Numbered from the stretch's first letter, positions 1-17,210 are shown. The stretch: DNA of 64,000 bases from Muricea muricata (GCA_963855995.1 OY979723.1:13902713-13966712), one strand, 5' to 3'. Program-made: numbers and translations. The notes: generated from the letters alone by a model not told the origin.

Positions 1-1594
1 TGTATAATGGCCACATCCACAATAATTTAGGATCCTGCTGATTATTTGAATAAATTTAAATTTGAAACAGTCACATCCCACGCTCTCCTGTCGTAACAGC
101 GGAAGCTCTAATAAAGCATGACCAAAGTATGACTGTATGTATCAAGGGTTTTTGCAAGCAGTCTTCCTCACCTTGAATGATCATTATGGAAACCACAGTG
201 GCTGCGTAATATCAGAAATTCAAAGTGTAAATGTTCATATTAAATTTCATCATTATAAAGATTTAAGCAGAATACTTTACTGCATACAGCATACACGGAA
301 CGAGATAGACTGGACAACATCATCTGTGACGAAATTCCGTCAACATGAAAGCTATCAGTCATCTTTTACCCCAAACTGAAAAGTTCTTTTATTAGTTTTA
401 TACGATGCTTGTACTATTAATCAAAGCGGCATTACTGACCTATCCTACTGGTTTTGAGTTGCGGAAGCAAGATTTAATAGTCATATATGATATTAACACC
501 TAGAGGACAGTTTAGGAAATCAAGTGTATTTTTTGATGTTTGTTTAATAGAATTTCAGGGAATCCGTAGCTTCTAGTCTCAAAATCTCAAGTGTTTATCG
601 AGTGTGCTCTAATTCCTATTGAGTGGATCATCAACAAGCATCCACAAAACTAAATTTTGCCCTTTAACGCATTTATTTGTTACAAGCTTTGTCTCAGTGG
701 AGATACAAATTTGACTGGAGCCTTTGAACGCTAAACCATTGAGGATTTGTGTCAATATTAAATGGTACGACATAATTGTATCAGACTTTCAGCAGAAGAA
801 TTTTTCGACTTGCAGAATGTAATTTGCGCTAAGAAGTATGTATTACAAACATGGCCAAACCAAGACTCTTAAAACCATTGAGTTCTCATTTCCACATATC
901 ATTAATGAAAGAGTAATTCATGTCTACATATACTGTTCCGGTCATTAACCATTGATATAGATCTAGATATTTATTTCGTACGTGACTCTGACAAGACACC
1001 GTATGATCACGAATTATTCAAATAAAAACGAAAACCAGGCTTTACATCTTGTATGCGAGTTTATTTATGTGTTTGCAATACCATTGCATCCAAGCAGTAC
1101 AGAATCTTGGCATCAGACTTGTCCTCTCTAGAAAGAAGGAGCCAGCCATGCAGGCTGATGCTGGAGACATCCTAGAGCCACCAGCAAATTAAATACATAT
1201 ATAGAGCAGATTACACGACGGTGCGAAGATATGAATTGTATCTTCAAGTGGTGAAAACAAATACTTTACGAATGAGCGCGCGAATAAGTAAAATATTACT
1301 TTTACCACGAGAAGATATCTTGTGCTAACTTTAGGTTAAAAATTACCCACTGTTTTAATTTCTACTCATCTTTTAACATTTCTATAACTATTTCTTCTGT
1401 TTAATGGCGACCGTTATCGCTATATGTTAATTCAACCTACAACAATTCATCCGTCTTCTCTGTTCTGCGTAGTTTCTCATTATTTTTTTGTCTTGACAAC
1501 TGTTCGTAACGTTCATCCTTAAAGAAAGACGGTTTTATTAGTGGAGTAAATTTAGTCTTCGTCTTTTGGATTGATTAAATATAATCAATCTGAT
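1..1594. other. Intergenic part of receptor repeat unit 1
   Basis: No convincing gene. The first bases match 7,393 onward and 13,861 onward, which lie just upstream of exon 1 of the receptor copies. The window therefore opens in the 5' flank of another minus-strand copy located to the left. The rest is the 3' flank of the copy ending at 1,595. Around 365-383 it carries the uninterrupted form of a site that is filled by a hAT-like element in the two other units. The small plus-strand reading frame at 137 is repeated in the other units but shows no coding features. Confidence 0.7.
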
Positions 1595-2070
1595 TTATCC
1601 GTCTTTTTGGTTGTTTTCTTTCTTTTTTAGATCATTGATTAGAGATGTGTAGCCGTTATCTTCGCTTTCTTTGTCATGTGATAGCGACCTTGCAAGTGGA
1701 GTGTAATTATCTTCTTTTGGATTTATTAACTGATCTGATTTTCCTGTCTTCTGAGATGTGTTTCCTTTCTTTGTTAGATCATTGATTAGTGATGTGTAGG
1801 CGCTATCTTCACGTTCACTGTCTCTTTGTGGCAATCTTACAAGTGGGGTATAGTTGCCGCCCTCAACGCCAAAATCTTTTTTTCCCCTCTTGTTTTCTTC
1901 AGGATCTTTTGTGTTTGTTGATCTGGCTTGACCAACTAAGGGATATTCATAATGATGAGGGGTTGGCAAAGAAGGATATTCGTACGTGTGGGAAGAAGAT
2001 TCTGAAGTATTTGGTATGACATATACTGGTATGACATCTTCTTCTACGAGTGAAGTGTTTTGATCCGTTA
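1595..2070 (-). other. Tail exon of copy A with four YxxL motifs
   Basis: The last exon of copy A keeps an open frame from the acceptor at 2071 (TTTTACCAAG) to the TAA at 1595-1597. It holds one YVIP, the pairs YPSL and YPLV, and YTPL/YTSL twice, each of the latter with D, E or G-rich acidic context upstream. It is 57 nt shorter than the copy B exon because one YVIP repeat and nearby residues are missing. It is downstream of the frameshift in exon 5, so it is translated only if that shift is an error or is bypassed. Confidence 0.75.
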
Positions 2071-4748
2071 CTTGGTAAAAGAAGAATTTTTAGCATTAAA
2101 CAAAGACAACTGTGCACCCCTCTCCCAGAATATCCGTTATAGAACGTGTTATGTATGAATAAAATACCACGTGGATAATAAAGTATATCCTCCTGACATT
2201 TTGAAATGGACAACGAAGACGTTGATCAACTAGTATATCTAGTCGATGCTGTATTTTCCATTTCACAAGAATTATCACTGTAGTAAATCATACTTTCAAA
2301 TTTATTGTAAAAGCAATGTTAGCAATGTTTAAAATGTTACCAGCATGAATAACACGATTTCTACATGATTACCTGGAATATTGCCTTTTGTTTTGCGGCT
2401 TTTTGAACGTACAAGCCTATTTAAAATAGAAGAGAATTGGATCAAGAGTAATAAGCAACAAACCCATGTCTATACTCGCGCTAAAAATAAATCGATGCTG
2501 TATGTTTACAAAAGGATTTAAAGACAGTTGACACCATTGCCATCCTATGTGTGTGGTGTTCTGGATATATTAAGAATCTAATGTCAATGAAAATCAGGCA
2601 GTATTCTAGTATTTATTTATTTCTATACCTGCGTTTATAGACGACTGTTCCGATTACTGCAGCAATACAGAATAGAGCCACTGCACAAACGATAAAGATT
2701 ATAGTTTGCGTATTATTAATCTTGCCATCTTCACTTTTTTCTCTTTGTTTTTGCTTAAATCGCTTTTGACCTTTGTGGTTTTGATCTTATTATCATTACC
2801 GTCATGCGTATTACCATCGGTGGGATAAATACTGATCGGTGAGTCGTAAAATATTACATCAGTGGAACTGAAACCTATGTACAATAGAAAATAAACATTA
2901 TTTAACTACCTTGCAATTGCTAATTTTAATTAAGACGACAGAGTATGTTTTACAGACCTCGCTCAGATATGCCAAATATTCAGTGAAAAAGGTCGCAATA
3001 TAGTGGAGAAAAGAGTTTAGCTTTAAGTCTAGCAATTATACAAGTGCGCAGTCCCCCTATGTATGGTCCGTTTGGACTTGATTTTCTTGCGTAATTTACA
3101 TAAACAAAGAACTCAAATACATGACTGCAACATTGACTTTCATAAAATTTTTACTTATTACTGAGTCTATTTTAGGATCTTCTATTTAGACCGATTTCCG
3201 ACCGCAATGCATTTTGGTAAAATGTAAATCTGCCATATTTTTCGTTACGGTCAATAGGTCAGATCTAAAAAATCGAAAGCGAGTCACTATTCCGAGTCCT
3301 TTTCTTTTTTCAATATTCACTTTCTACTTAAAATATTTATATTCTTAATACTCCATACCATCAACGTTGTTGTCATCATCTTCATCAAACCGTATCGAAA
3401 CGTTTGTTCAAGACAAGGTTGGATTCAAAGTTTTGCGCAGTATTGTTTTACAGGTTACTTCTGATATAGGAGTTTTTATAGATGGTCCCTTACCTTTAAA
3501 TGTTCCAACATATTTTATCACGACACAATGTTCAGTTTCGCCATTTGTATCATAACATTTGAATTGTATCTTGACTAATAATCCTCCCCAGGTTTTAGGA
3601 GTTTCACTCAAGTTCCACTGTGAATAAAAAGCAACAGTTAAAAGATCAACTTTATTAGTAACAATTACATGGTGTATATTGGTTGCATAAATTACATGAA
3701 GCGTCTAGTAAGAGCGTTAAGTCAACTTCCAGTCAATTTCCTTAGTTTTTCCTTGAAATATAGTGTGAAATACCTTCAAAAATGGTTTGTCAACAGTTAT
3801 CTCAAAACTTCCATTCTTTACTTCCAATGCTCTCCATGTGTCATTATGTAAATATTTAGTTTTATATGGTAAAATACTGCATCCAGTTTTTGGTAAATCG
3901 ATTTCCTTCTCTCCTGAACATTCTGAGTGTTCTTCACATTTTGTTTTGTTAAGAATGATGAGCGAAGAACCATCTTCAAACATTTGACACCCCACAGCTA
4001 GGAGGAGAATGTATATTGCATAAACTTCCAAAGAAGATAGCACTAAAAAATAACTGCCGGCTTGCCAAGCTTATATATTGGACTGATAATCCAAGAATAT
4101 ATATATAATAATTGTTACTCAAGGCCTCTACACGAGTAGCCTAGGCCCAGGCCTCTGCCGTATACAATAGAGATCGTTCTAAGAAAGTGACATCAAAATG
4201 TGTTAAAATTTTTGTTTCTGATTCATTGCTGCTGCATTGTTTCTTTAAATTACCTTGTGAACAGACATCTTTCCCTGTATCATAACGCCTCCATTGTGCT
4301 AGGCCGGGCCACGTGATTCCCGTTGTCACATAGTTATGAAATTGTCCATATTTCAAATATCGGTAGGACATTGGCTGCCAAATGTATCTTTTCCTGTCAC
4401 CCACACATTTCCAACCCTGCTTCTGGTTATTTCTATCACATTTCTTCAGTATGACGTAATAGCGTCGACCGTCGTAGTAGTCATCAGTCATACACTCCAG
4501 GGTTTCCCAGTGTAAAATTTGTCCAAAGTTTGTCCACATCCAACTGAAATTACTTTCTTTTTCATCACATTTGTTCTTACTTAGCAGGACAAATTTGTTA
4601 TTACCAGTACTAGTCGCTTGATAAAGACAGTTTCCTGCAAGGTTGTGCTGCACGAGAAATGTCGCCTCGTAAGCTGTGAAACAATGAAACATAGACAGCT
4701 AGAGAACACATTTTAAGCTATCACATGATTTGTTTTGGTTTCATTAAC

Positions 4749-6703
4749 CTGAGCGTAGAGGATCCTCTGCTGGTTGAATCAAGACAAAAAATGTTGAATC
4801 CCGACTCTGCAATAATGGTCTGCACAGATTACTTTTGCTTTCAGTGTCCATGTCTTTGTGGGCGTATTATTTCACATTCTATTGTTGAGTTTAGTTCCTC
4901 TAATATACGATTTAAATTTGCTAATATTAATGTAAGCAATGTTGCAATGAATTTGAGTAGTTTAAAAGTTTCAAAGGCAACGGAAATGGATAATTTACCT
5001 GCTAAAATTCTCAAAATTTCATCGTACTTAATTGCGCCATCACTTACTGCCATTTTTAATATGTCTCTTAAATTTGGTATATATATATAGATGAATGGAA
5101 AATGGCTAGGGTAATCCCAATTTATAAATCCGAAAATCGAAGTAAATGTGAAAATTATCGACCAATATCTATCTTACCGATAATAAGTAAGGTATTCGAG
5201 AGAGAGGTCTTCAACCAAATATACAGATACCTTAATGAAAACTCCCTAATATCAAAATTCCAATCGGGATTTCGACCAAAATATGGAACGGTTAGCGCAC
5301 TGATTCAAATGTGCGATTAATGGTTGACTGATATGGATAACGGCAAACTAAATGGAGTTGTTTTTCTCGATATATGTAAAGCTTTTCATTCGATTAATCA
5401 CGAAATTCTATTGAGGAAGCTCAAAGATCAATTTGGGATCCATAGTAGTGAACTAAAATGGTTCGAGTCATATTTAACAAATAGGAAACAAGTGTGCTCT
5501 GTTAATGGTCAAACATCATCATCCAAAGAAATAGTGTGTGGAATTCCACAAGGCTCTATACTTGGCCCATTATTGTTTTTATTACACATAAATGATATTA
5601 CCGATTGCCTAGAAAAAACAACTCCATATCTGTATGCAGATGATACAGAAATCTCGTCTTCTTCGGACAATTTTGATACTTTGATTGAAAATTTAAATTA
5701 TGATTTAAACAACATCCTAAAAATAAGCTTAAACATCATCCGACAAAATCAAAGGTTATGTTCGTTGGGTCATCACGTAACTTAAATGAGAAAGTTAAAG
5801 ACAACTGTGTTCTATTAAATAATGCTCCAATTCCTCCAGCTGATACTTTTACATGTTTAGGGGTAGATTTGGACGAAAAATTGAGTTGGGAGAAACACAT
5901 TGAAAAAATATGTGGCAAGGTCAGTGCAGGAATTGGGGCGATGAGGCGTATAAAGCCCTTTGTCCCAACTGTCACCCTACAAATTATTTACAAAACATTG
6001 GTACAGCCGTATTTTGATTATTGTTCGCCTTTGTGGGATAATTGCGGCAAAGTACTCCAAGATAAATTACAAAAATCGTGCAGCTAGGATTATCACTGGA
6101 GCCAGCTACGATGTTAGATCTGCTGATGTGCTCGACACCCTTGGGTGGGAGACACTTGATGCAAGACGATCGCGAAATAAATTGATACTAATGTACAAAA
6201 TACTCAATGACCGCACTGCCCCAAATCTAAAAGATCTATTCCGAAAAAAATATGAAACCCATCGGAATACACTTAATCTTCGAAATAGCGGAACAGATTT
6301 AATGCTAGCAAAACCTAAAACTGAATTTCTAAAGAGAACTTTCGGGTACTGTGGTGCTACTTTGTGGAATAATCTTCCACAAGAGCTTAAACTAGCTGAA
6401 TCCGTTAGTTCATTTAAAAGGCAAATACAGCAAATATGATTCATGTTCTGTCGCTGGATTTAGGTCTCAGTTTTTAATGCTTTCCTTTCTCTTGTGTCTT
6501 TTTGCGTATTATTCATTCTCTGTATATATCTTGGTTTATTTTCTGTAAATAGTATCATCATTTGTAAATAGTATTAGGCTTATTTTATATAACATCTTGT
6601 ATTAGTGTGACGCCCCTCGTGGAAACCAGCTATATAGCTAGTTGACCGAGGCTAGCGTGGTTAAATAAAGTTTTTACATACATTACATTACATACATACA
6701 TGT
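4749..6703 (+). mobile_element. Truncated CR1/L2-like non-LTR retrotransposon in intron 1 of copy A
   Basis: The sequence is absent from the corresponding intron of copy B (13,153-13,500). It contains a reverse transcriptase relic and ends in AATAAAG followed by short TACAT/CATTA repeats, the kind of 3' end seen in the CR1/L2/Jockey group. The 5' part with the endonuclease is missing, which is typical of 5' truncation during target-primed integration. It lies antisense to the host gene. Exact edges are estimated from the comparison with copy B. Confidence 0.75.
4842..6439 (+). pseudogene. Reverse transcriptase of non-LTR retrotransposon, broken
   Basis: Recognisable RT blocks occur in order: ENYRPISILP, FQSGFR, an altered catalytic block FLDICKAFHSINH (usually with an Asp where His stands), GIPQGSILGPLLF, and YADD at the catalytic centre. 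The C-terminal part ends with the LWNNLP...FKRQ region typical of this group. The frame is broken by a stop at 5318-5320 and by shifts near 5,750 and 6,087, so no full protein can be made. Family placement (CR1/L2-like) is an inference from motif wording and the 3' end. Confidence 0.8.
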
Positions 6704-7307
6704 TATGGTATTCCAATATACTTTGTTGCGATGCAAAACACAATTATGATATCAAGCTTTGACGACAAAGCTTAATCTTATATCAGTGCTATTTATATAT
6801 TTTTTCATATACCAATTTAGATTTTGCTCATGAATTAAACACGCTTTGAGTGTGACTACAGCTGTGACCAACAACATCAGTAAGTCCTAGAAATGTATCA
6901 CAAACTTATTATAGCTCGTATCATGTAGAATGTGTCTTAGTTAATCTAATTCTTAAAATAATATGTCTGAGAATAATAGCATAGATCTTTTTAAAATTGG
7001 TTGCATACACATACTTAAACGGCCACTTACATGTTGCGTATATTATCAAATCGTTTGAGACACACTCGCCATATTGTCCTCTTGTTTGTATAAATGTCTC
7101 GCCAACAGCACACTGACAGTATGTACAGCTGCCATCGAAACAGTGAGCCTTCAAGATATGACATTCATACCGGTCCGATCCATGTAACATGTTTGTAACC
7201 CTGTCATTTTCTCCCCGAAATATAACCACATTCCCGCAGGTTTCCTCTGATATTAATGTCACCAGAGCGAAATAAAATGATGCCATTGGCAAGAATACAA
7301 CCTGCAT

Positions 7308-7392
7308 TTTGTATAGTTAGCTACGAACTAACTGATTTCTTTGATCATTTATAAGCGCATTTCACAGCTAACCTTTACTGCTTCCTGTAAGT
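7308..7392 (-). promoter_or_regulatory. Promoter of receptor copy A
   Basis: Reading the minus strand, TATAAA lies at 7348-7353, about 41 bases before the ATG, followed by an initiator-like TCAGTTAG. The same arrangement is conserved before copy B (TATAAA at 13,817-13,822). This supports transcription starting a few bases upstream of exon 1 and a very short 5' leader. Confidence 0.6.
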
Positions 7393-7770
7393 GTATAATG
7401 GCCCCATCCACAATCGTTTAGGATCCTGCTGATTGTTTGAATAAATTTAAATGTGAAACAGTCACATCCCACACTTTCCTGTCGTAACAGCGGATGCTCT
7501 AATAAAGCATGACCAAGGTATGACTATTTACAGTTATCAAGGGTTTTTCACACAGTCTTCCTCATCTTGAATGATCATTATGGAAACCACAGTAGCTACG
7601 TAATATCAGAAATTCAAAGTGTAAATGTTCATATTAAATTTCATCATTACAAAGATTTAAGCAGAATACTTTACTGCATACTGCATACACGGAACGAGAT
7701 AGACTTGACAACATCATCCGTGACGAAATTCCGTCAACATGAAAGCTATCAGTCAGCTTTTACCCAAAAC

Positions 7771-7925
7771 CAGTGGCGTAGCCAGCTTCGATAATTGGAG
7801 GAGCGAATATTCATATATTTGTGTTCACAGTCCTTAAAAACAATCGATTTCAAAAGAAATTAATGATGCAAAACATGATACATGAATATTCGCCCCTCCA
7901 ATTATCGACGCTGGCTACGCCACTG
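7771..7925. mobile_element. hAT-like MITE, 155 bp, unit 2
   Basis: The ends are inverted repeats beginning CAGTGGCGTAGCCAG and extend inward for more than 35 bp. The element is flanked by 8-bp direct repeats CCCAAAAC (7763-7770 and 7926-7933), the target-duplication length of hAT transposons. It has no coding capacity. The unit at the start of the window has no insertion at this position. Confidence 0.9.
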
Positions 7926-8935
7926 CCCAAAACTGAAAAGTTCTTTTATTAGTTTTACTCGATGCTTGTACTATTAATCAAAGCGGCATGACTGACCTAT
8001 CCTACTGGTTTTGAGTTGCGGAAGCAAGATTTAATAGTCATATATGATATTAACACCTAGAGGACAGTTTAGGAAGTCAAATTGTATTTTTTGACGTTTG
8101 TTTAATAGAATTTCAGGGAATTCCTATTGAGTGGATCATCAACACAAAACTAAATTTTGCCCTTTAACGCATTTCTTTGTTACAAGCTTTGTCTCAATGG
8201 AGATACAAATTTGACTGGAGTCTTTGAACGCTAAACCATTGAGGATTTGTGTCAATATTAAATGGTACGACATAATTGTATCAGACTTTCAGCAGAAGAA
8301 TTTTTCGACTTGCAGAATGTAATTCGCGCTAATAAGTATGTATTACAAACATGGCCAAACCAAGACTCTTAAAACCATTGAGTTCTTATTTCCACATATC
8401 ATTAATGAAAGAGTGATTCATGTCTACATATACTGTTCCGGTCATTAACCATTGATATAGATCTAGATATTTATTTCGTACGTGACTCTGACAAGACACC
8501 GCATCACGAATTATCAGTGCAGAATCTTGGCATCAGACTTGTCCTCTGTAGAAAGAAAGAGTCTGCCATGCAGGCTGATCCTGGAGACATCCTAGAGCCA
8601 CCAGCAAATTAAATACATATATAGAGCAGATTACACGACGGTGCGAAAATATGAATTGTATCTTCAAGTGGTAAAAACAAATACTTTACGAATGAGCGCC
8701 GCCAGTGAGTAAAATATTACTTTTACCACGAGAAGATATCTTGTGTTAACTTTAAGTTAAAAATTAACCCACTGTTAATTTCTACACATCTTTTAAGATT
8801 TCTATAACTATTTCTTCTGTTTAATGGCGACCGTTATCACTAACTGTTACATCAACCTAGAACAGTTCATTCGTCTTCTCTGTTCTGCCTAGTTTCTCAT
8901 TTTTTTTGTCTTGATCAACTGTTCGTAACGTTCAT

Positions 8936-9013
8936 CATTCAAGAAAGACGATCTTACAAGTAGAGTAAATTTAGTCCTCGTCTTTTGGATTGATTAAATA
9001 TAATCAATCTGAT
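8936..9013 (-). other. Decayed third tail repeat in the 3' UTR of copy B
   Basis: Just beyond the stop codon the minus strand still resembles the segment encoding SDQLINP-EDNYTPLAR, but with stops and a frame shift. The same relic follows the stop in copies A (about 1,500-1,594) and C (about 15,406-15,483). It suggests the tail once had a third YxxL-pair repeat. Confidence 0.5.
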
Positions 9014-13780
<4,767 letters not shown>

Positions 13781-13860
13781 TTTGTATAGTTACGAACTAA
13801 CTGATTTCTTTGATCATTTATAAGCGCATTTCACAGCTAACCTTTACTGCTTCCTGTAAG
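13781..13860 (-). promoter_or_regulatory. Promoter of receptor copy B
   Basis: TATAAA on the minus strand at 13817-13822, then TCAGTTAGTTCG, then the ATG at 13780. The block is nearly identical to that of copy A and sits at the same distance from the ATG. Confidence 0.6.
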
Positions 13861-15483
13861 TGTATAATGGCCCCATCCACAATCGTTTAGGATCCTGCTG
13901 ATTGTTTGAATAAATTTAAATGTGAAACAGTCACATCCCACACTTTCCTGTCGTAACAGCGGAAGCTCTAATAAAGCATGACCAAGGTATGACTATTTAC
14001 AGTTATCAAGGGTTTTTCACACAGTCTTCCTCATCTTGAATGATCATTATGGAAACCACAGTAGCTACGTAATATCAGAAATTCAAAGTGTAAATGTTCA
14101 TATTAAATTTCATCATTACAAAGATTTAAGCAGAATACTTTACTGCATACTGCATACACGGAACGAGATAGACTTGACAACATCATCCGTGACGAAATTC
14201 CGTCAACATGAAAGCTATCAGTCAGCTTTTACCCAAAACCAGTGGCGTAGCCAGCTTCGATGATTGGAGGAGCGAATATTCATATATTTGTGTTCACAGA
14301 CCTTAAAAACAATCGATTTCAAAAGAAATTAATGATGCAAAACATGATACATGAATATTCGCCCCTCCAATTATCGACGCTGGCTACGCCACTGCCCAAA
14401 ACTGAAAAGTTCTTTTATTAGTTTTACTCGATGCTTGTACTATTAATCAAAGCGGCATGACTGACCTATCCTACTGGTTTTGAGTTGCGGAAGCAAGATT
14501 TAATAGTCATATATGATATTAACACCTAGAGGACAGTTTAGGAAGTCAAATTGTATTTTTTGACGTTTGTTTAATAGAATTTCAGGGAATTCCTATTGAG
14601 TGGATCATCAACACAAAACTAAATTTTGCCCTTTAACGCATTTCTTTGTTACAAGCTTTGTCTCAATGGAGATACAAATTTGACTGGAGTCTTTGAACGC
14701 TAAACCATTGAGGATTTGTGTCAATATTAAACGGTACGACATAATTGTATCAGACTTTCAGCAGAAGAATTTTTCGACTTGCAGAATGTAATTCGCGCTA
14801 ATAAGTATGTATTACAAACATGGCCAAACCAAGACTCTTAAAACCATTGAGTTCTTATTTCCACATATCATTAATGAAAGAGTGATTCATGTCTACATAT
14901 ACTGTTCCGGTCATTAACCATTGATATAGATCTAGATATTTATTTCGTACGTGACTCTGACAAGACACCGCATCACGAATTATCAGTGCAGAATCTTGGC
15001 ATCAGACTTGTCCTCTGTAGAAAGAAAGAGCCTGCCATGCAGGCTGATCCTGGAGACATCCTAGAGCCACCAGCAAATTAAATACATATATAGAGCAGAT
15101 TACACGACGGTGCGAAAATATGAATTGTATCTTCAAGTGGTAAAAACAAATACTTTACGAATGAGCGCCGCGAGTGAGTAAAATATTACTTTTACTACGA
15201 GAAGATATCTTGTGTTAACTTTAAGTTAAAAATTAACCCACTGTTAATTTCTACACATCTTTTAAGATTTCTATAACTATTTCTTCTGTTTAATGGCGAC
15301 CGTTATCACTAACTGTTACATCAACCTAGAACAGTTCATTCGTCTTCTCTGTTCTGCCTAGTTTCTCATTTTTTTTTGTCTTGATCAACTGTTCGTAACG
15401 TTCATCATTCAAGAAAGACGATCTTACAAGTAGAGTAAATTTAGTCCTCGTCTTTTGGATTAATTAAATATAATCAATCTGAT
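13861..15483. other. Intergenic part of receptor repeat unit 3
   Basis: Almost identical to 7,393-9,013, including its own copy of the hAT-like element. It joins the 5' flank of copy B to the 3' flank of copy C. No gene is seen. Confidence 0.7.
14240..14394. mobile_element. hAT-like MITE, 155 bp, unit 3
   Basis: Same element, same position and same CCCAAAAC duplications (14232-14239 and 14395-14402) as at 7,771-7,925. The insertion must predate the duplication that made units 2 and 3. Confidence 0.9.
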
Positions 15484-16148
15484 TTATCCGTCTTCTTGAT
15501 TGTTTTCTTTCCTTTTTTGAACGTCGATTAGAGATGTGTAGCCGTTATCTTCTCTTTCTTTGTCATGTGATAGCGACCTTGCAAGTGGAGTGTAATTATC
15601 TTCTTCTGGATTTATTAACTGATCTGATTTTCCTGTCTCCTGAGATGTGTTTCCTTTCTTTGTTTGATCATTGATTAGAGATGTGTAGGCGCTATCTTCA
15701 TGTTCACTGTCTCTTTGTGGCAATCTTACGAGTGGGGTATAGTTGTCGTCCTCAACGCCAAAACCTGTTTTCCCCCTCTTGTTTTCTTCAGGATCTTTTC
15801 TTGCATTTGTTGATCTGGCTTGACCAACTGAGGGATACTCATAATGATGAGGGGTTGGCAAAGAAGGATATTCGTACGTGTGGGATTGGTGAGGATTGTT
15901 TTCAGGACCAGTGTGGACATGCTGGTGTGGATTATTTAATCTTGAAGGTTCTGAAGTATTTGGTATGACATAAGGTTCTGAAGTATTTGGTATCACATAA
16001 GTTTCTGGGTTATTTGGTCTTAAAGGGACTGAAATATTTGGTGTGATACAAGGTTCTGCTTCTCTCTCCGTCAGTTCCAAATTGGCGCCAGCGGCGTTAG
16101 AGGATTCATCCTGCTCTTCTTCCACGAGTGAAGTATTTTGATACGTTA
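15484..16148 (-). pseudogene. Receptor copy C, tail exon only
   Basis: An open tail exon from the acceptor at 16149 to the stop at 15484. It is longer than in copies A and B, with added residues around ELTEREAEPCITPN and a HQHVHTGPENN insert. It has two YVIP repeats, a related CITPNIS repeat, YPSL and YPSV, and the four acidic YxxL motifs. About 50 bases beyond the acceptor the sequence jumps to the 5' flank of the repeat unit (around 16,198), so exons 1-6 are deleted. It can be expressed only if spliced to something else. Confidence 0.8.
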
Positions 16149-16198
16149 CTTGGTAAAATAAGAATTTTTAGCATTAAACAAAGACGACTGTGCACCCC

Positions 16199-17210
16199 CT
16201 TTCACAGCTAACCTTTACTGCTTCCTGCAAGAGTGTAATCGACACATCCACAATAATTTAGGATCCTGCTGATTGTTTGAATAAATTTAAATTTGAAACA
16301 GTCACATCCCACGCTTGAATACTTTACTGTATACAGCATATAAGGAACGAGATAGACTGGACAACATTATCTCTGACAAAATTCGGTCAACATGAAAGCT
16401 ATCAGTCATCTTTTCTTCAAAACTAAAAAGGTCTTTTATTAGTTTTATACGTTGCTTGTACAATTAATTAAAGCGGCATTACTGACATATCCTACTGGTT
16501 TTGAGTTGCTGCCGCAAGATTTAGCAGTCATATTGGTTACACCGGTCATTAACCATTGATATAGATCTAGATATTTATTTCGTACGTGACTCTGACAAGA
16601 CACCGTATCACGAATTATTCAAATAAAAACGAAAACCAGGCTTTACATCTTGTATACGAGTTTATTTATGAGTTTACAATACCATTGCATCCAAGCAGTA
16701 CAAAATATATTGGCATCAGACTTGTCCTCTCTAGATAGAAAGAGCCTGCCATGCAGGCTGATCCTAGAGACATCCTAGAGCTACCAGAAAATTAAATACA
16801 TATATAGAGCAGATTACACGGCGGTGCGAAGATATGATATGTACCTTCGAGTGGTGAAAACAAATACTTTACGAATGAGCGCGCGAATAAGTAAAAGATT
16901 ACTTTTACCACAAGAAGGTATGTTGTGTTAACTTTAGGTTAAAAATTAACCCATTGTTTTAATGTCTACACATCATTTAACATTTCTATACGGCTATTTC
17001 TTCTGTTTAATGACGACCGTTATCACTAACTGTTACATCAACCTACAACAATTCATCCGTCTTCTCTGTTCTGCCTAATTTCTCATTTTTTTGTCTTGAT
17101 CAACTGTCCGTAACGTTCATCATTAAACAAAGACGGTCTTACAAGTGGAGTAAATTTGGTCTTCGTCTTTTGGATTGACTAAAAATAGTCAATCTGATTT
17201 ATCCGTATTT
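16199..17210. repeat. Remnant of a fourth receptor unit (flank only)
   Basis: The segment follows the intergenic part of the other units with several deletions, from the 5' flank (TTTCACAGCTAACC) to the stop codon and last few codons of a tail exon (about 17,195-17,210), where similarity ends. It marks the right edge of the receptor array. Confidence 0.7.

Larger units (their letters stand above)
1595..7307 (-). pseudogene. ITAM-like tail receptor, copy A (frameshifted before the membrane helix)
   Basis: Seven exons can be placed by splice sites and by alignment to the intact copy at 9,014-13,780: 7031-7307, 4254-4673, 3774-4042, 3494-3617, 2629-2874, 2373-2416 and 1595-2070. All junctions have GT/AG ends and matching phases. 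They encode a signal peptide and Cys-rich module (exon 1), a ricin-B-like domain with a QGW motif (exon 2), a second extracellular region (exons 3-4), a stalk plus transmembrane helix (exon 5), a basic linker (exon 6) and a Tyr-rich tail (exon 7). In exon 5 an A-tract is six bases (T6 at 2735-2740) instead of seven as in copy B. This shifts the frame and gives a stop at 2699, before the helix. The exons total 1,856 nt, one short of a multiple of three. The product would be a secreted ectodomain, or the copy is a pseudogene; a sequencing error in the homopolymer is also possible. Intron 1 carries a 2-kb retroelement. Confidence 0.8.
7393..9013. other. Intergenic part of receptor repeat unit 2
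   Basis: This is about 90% or more similar by eye to 1-1,594 and 13,861-15,483. It contains the 5' flank of copy A on its left and the 3' flank of copy B on its right, plus the hAT-like element at 7,771-7,925. No gene is seen in it. Confidence 0.7.

Noticed and set aside
4254..4692. Ricin-like exon read through to a stop at 4,141 as a separate secreted lectin
   Set aside because: A phase-1 donor (CAAG|GTAATT) is conserved in both copies and matches the next acceptor, so splicing onward fits better. Read-through isoforms remain possible.
7567..7794. 75-residue frame repeated at 14,036 and 137
   Set aside because: It is kept only because the whole repeat unit is duplicated. It has no signal, domain or splice logic, and in two units it runs into the hAT-like element.
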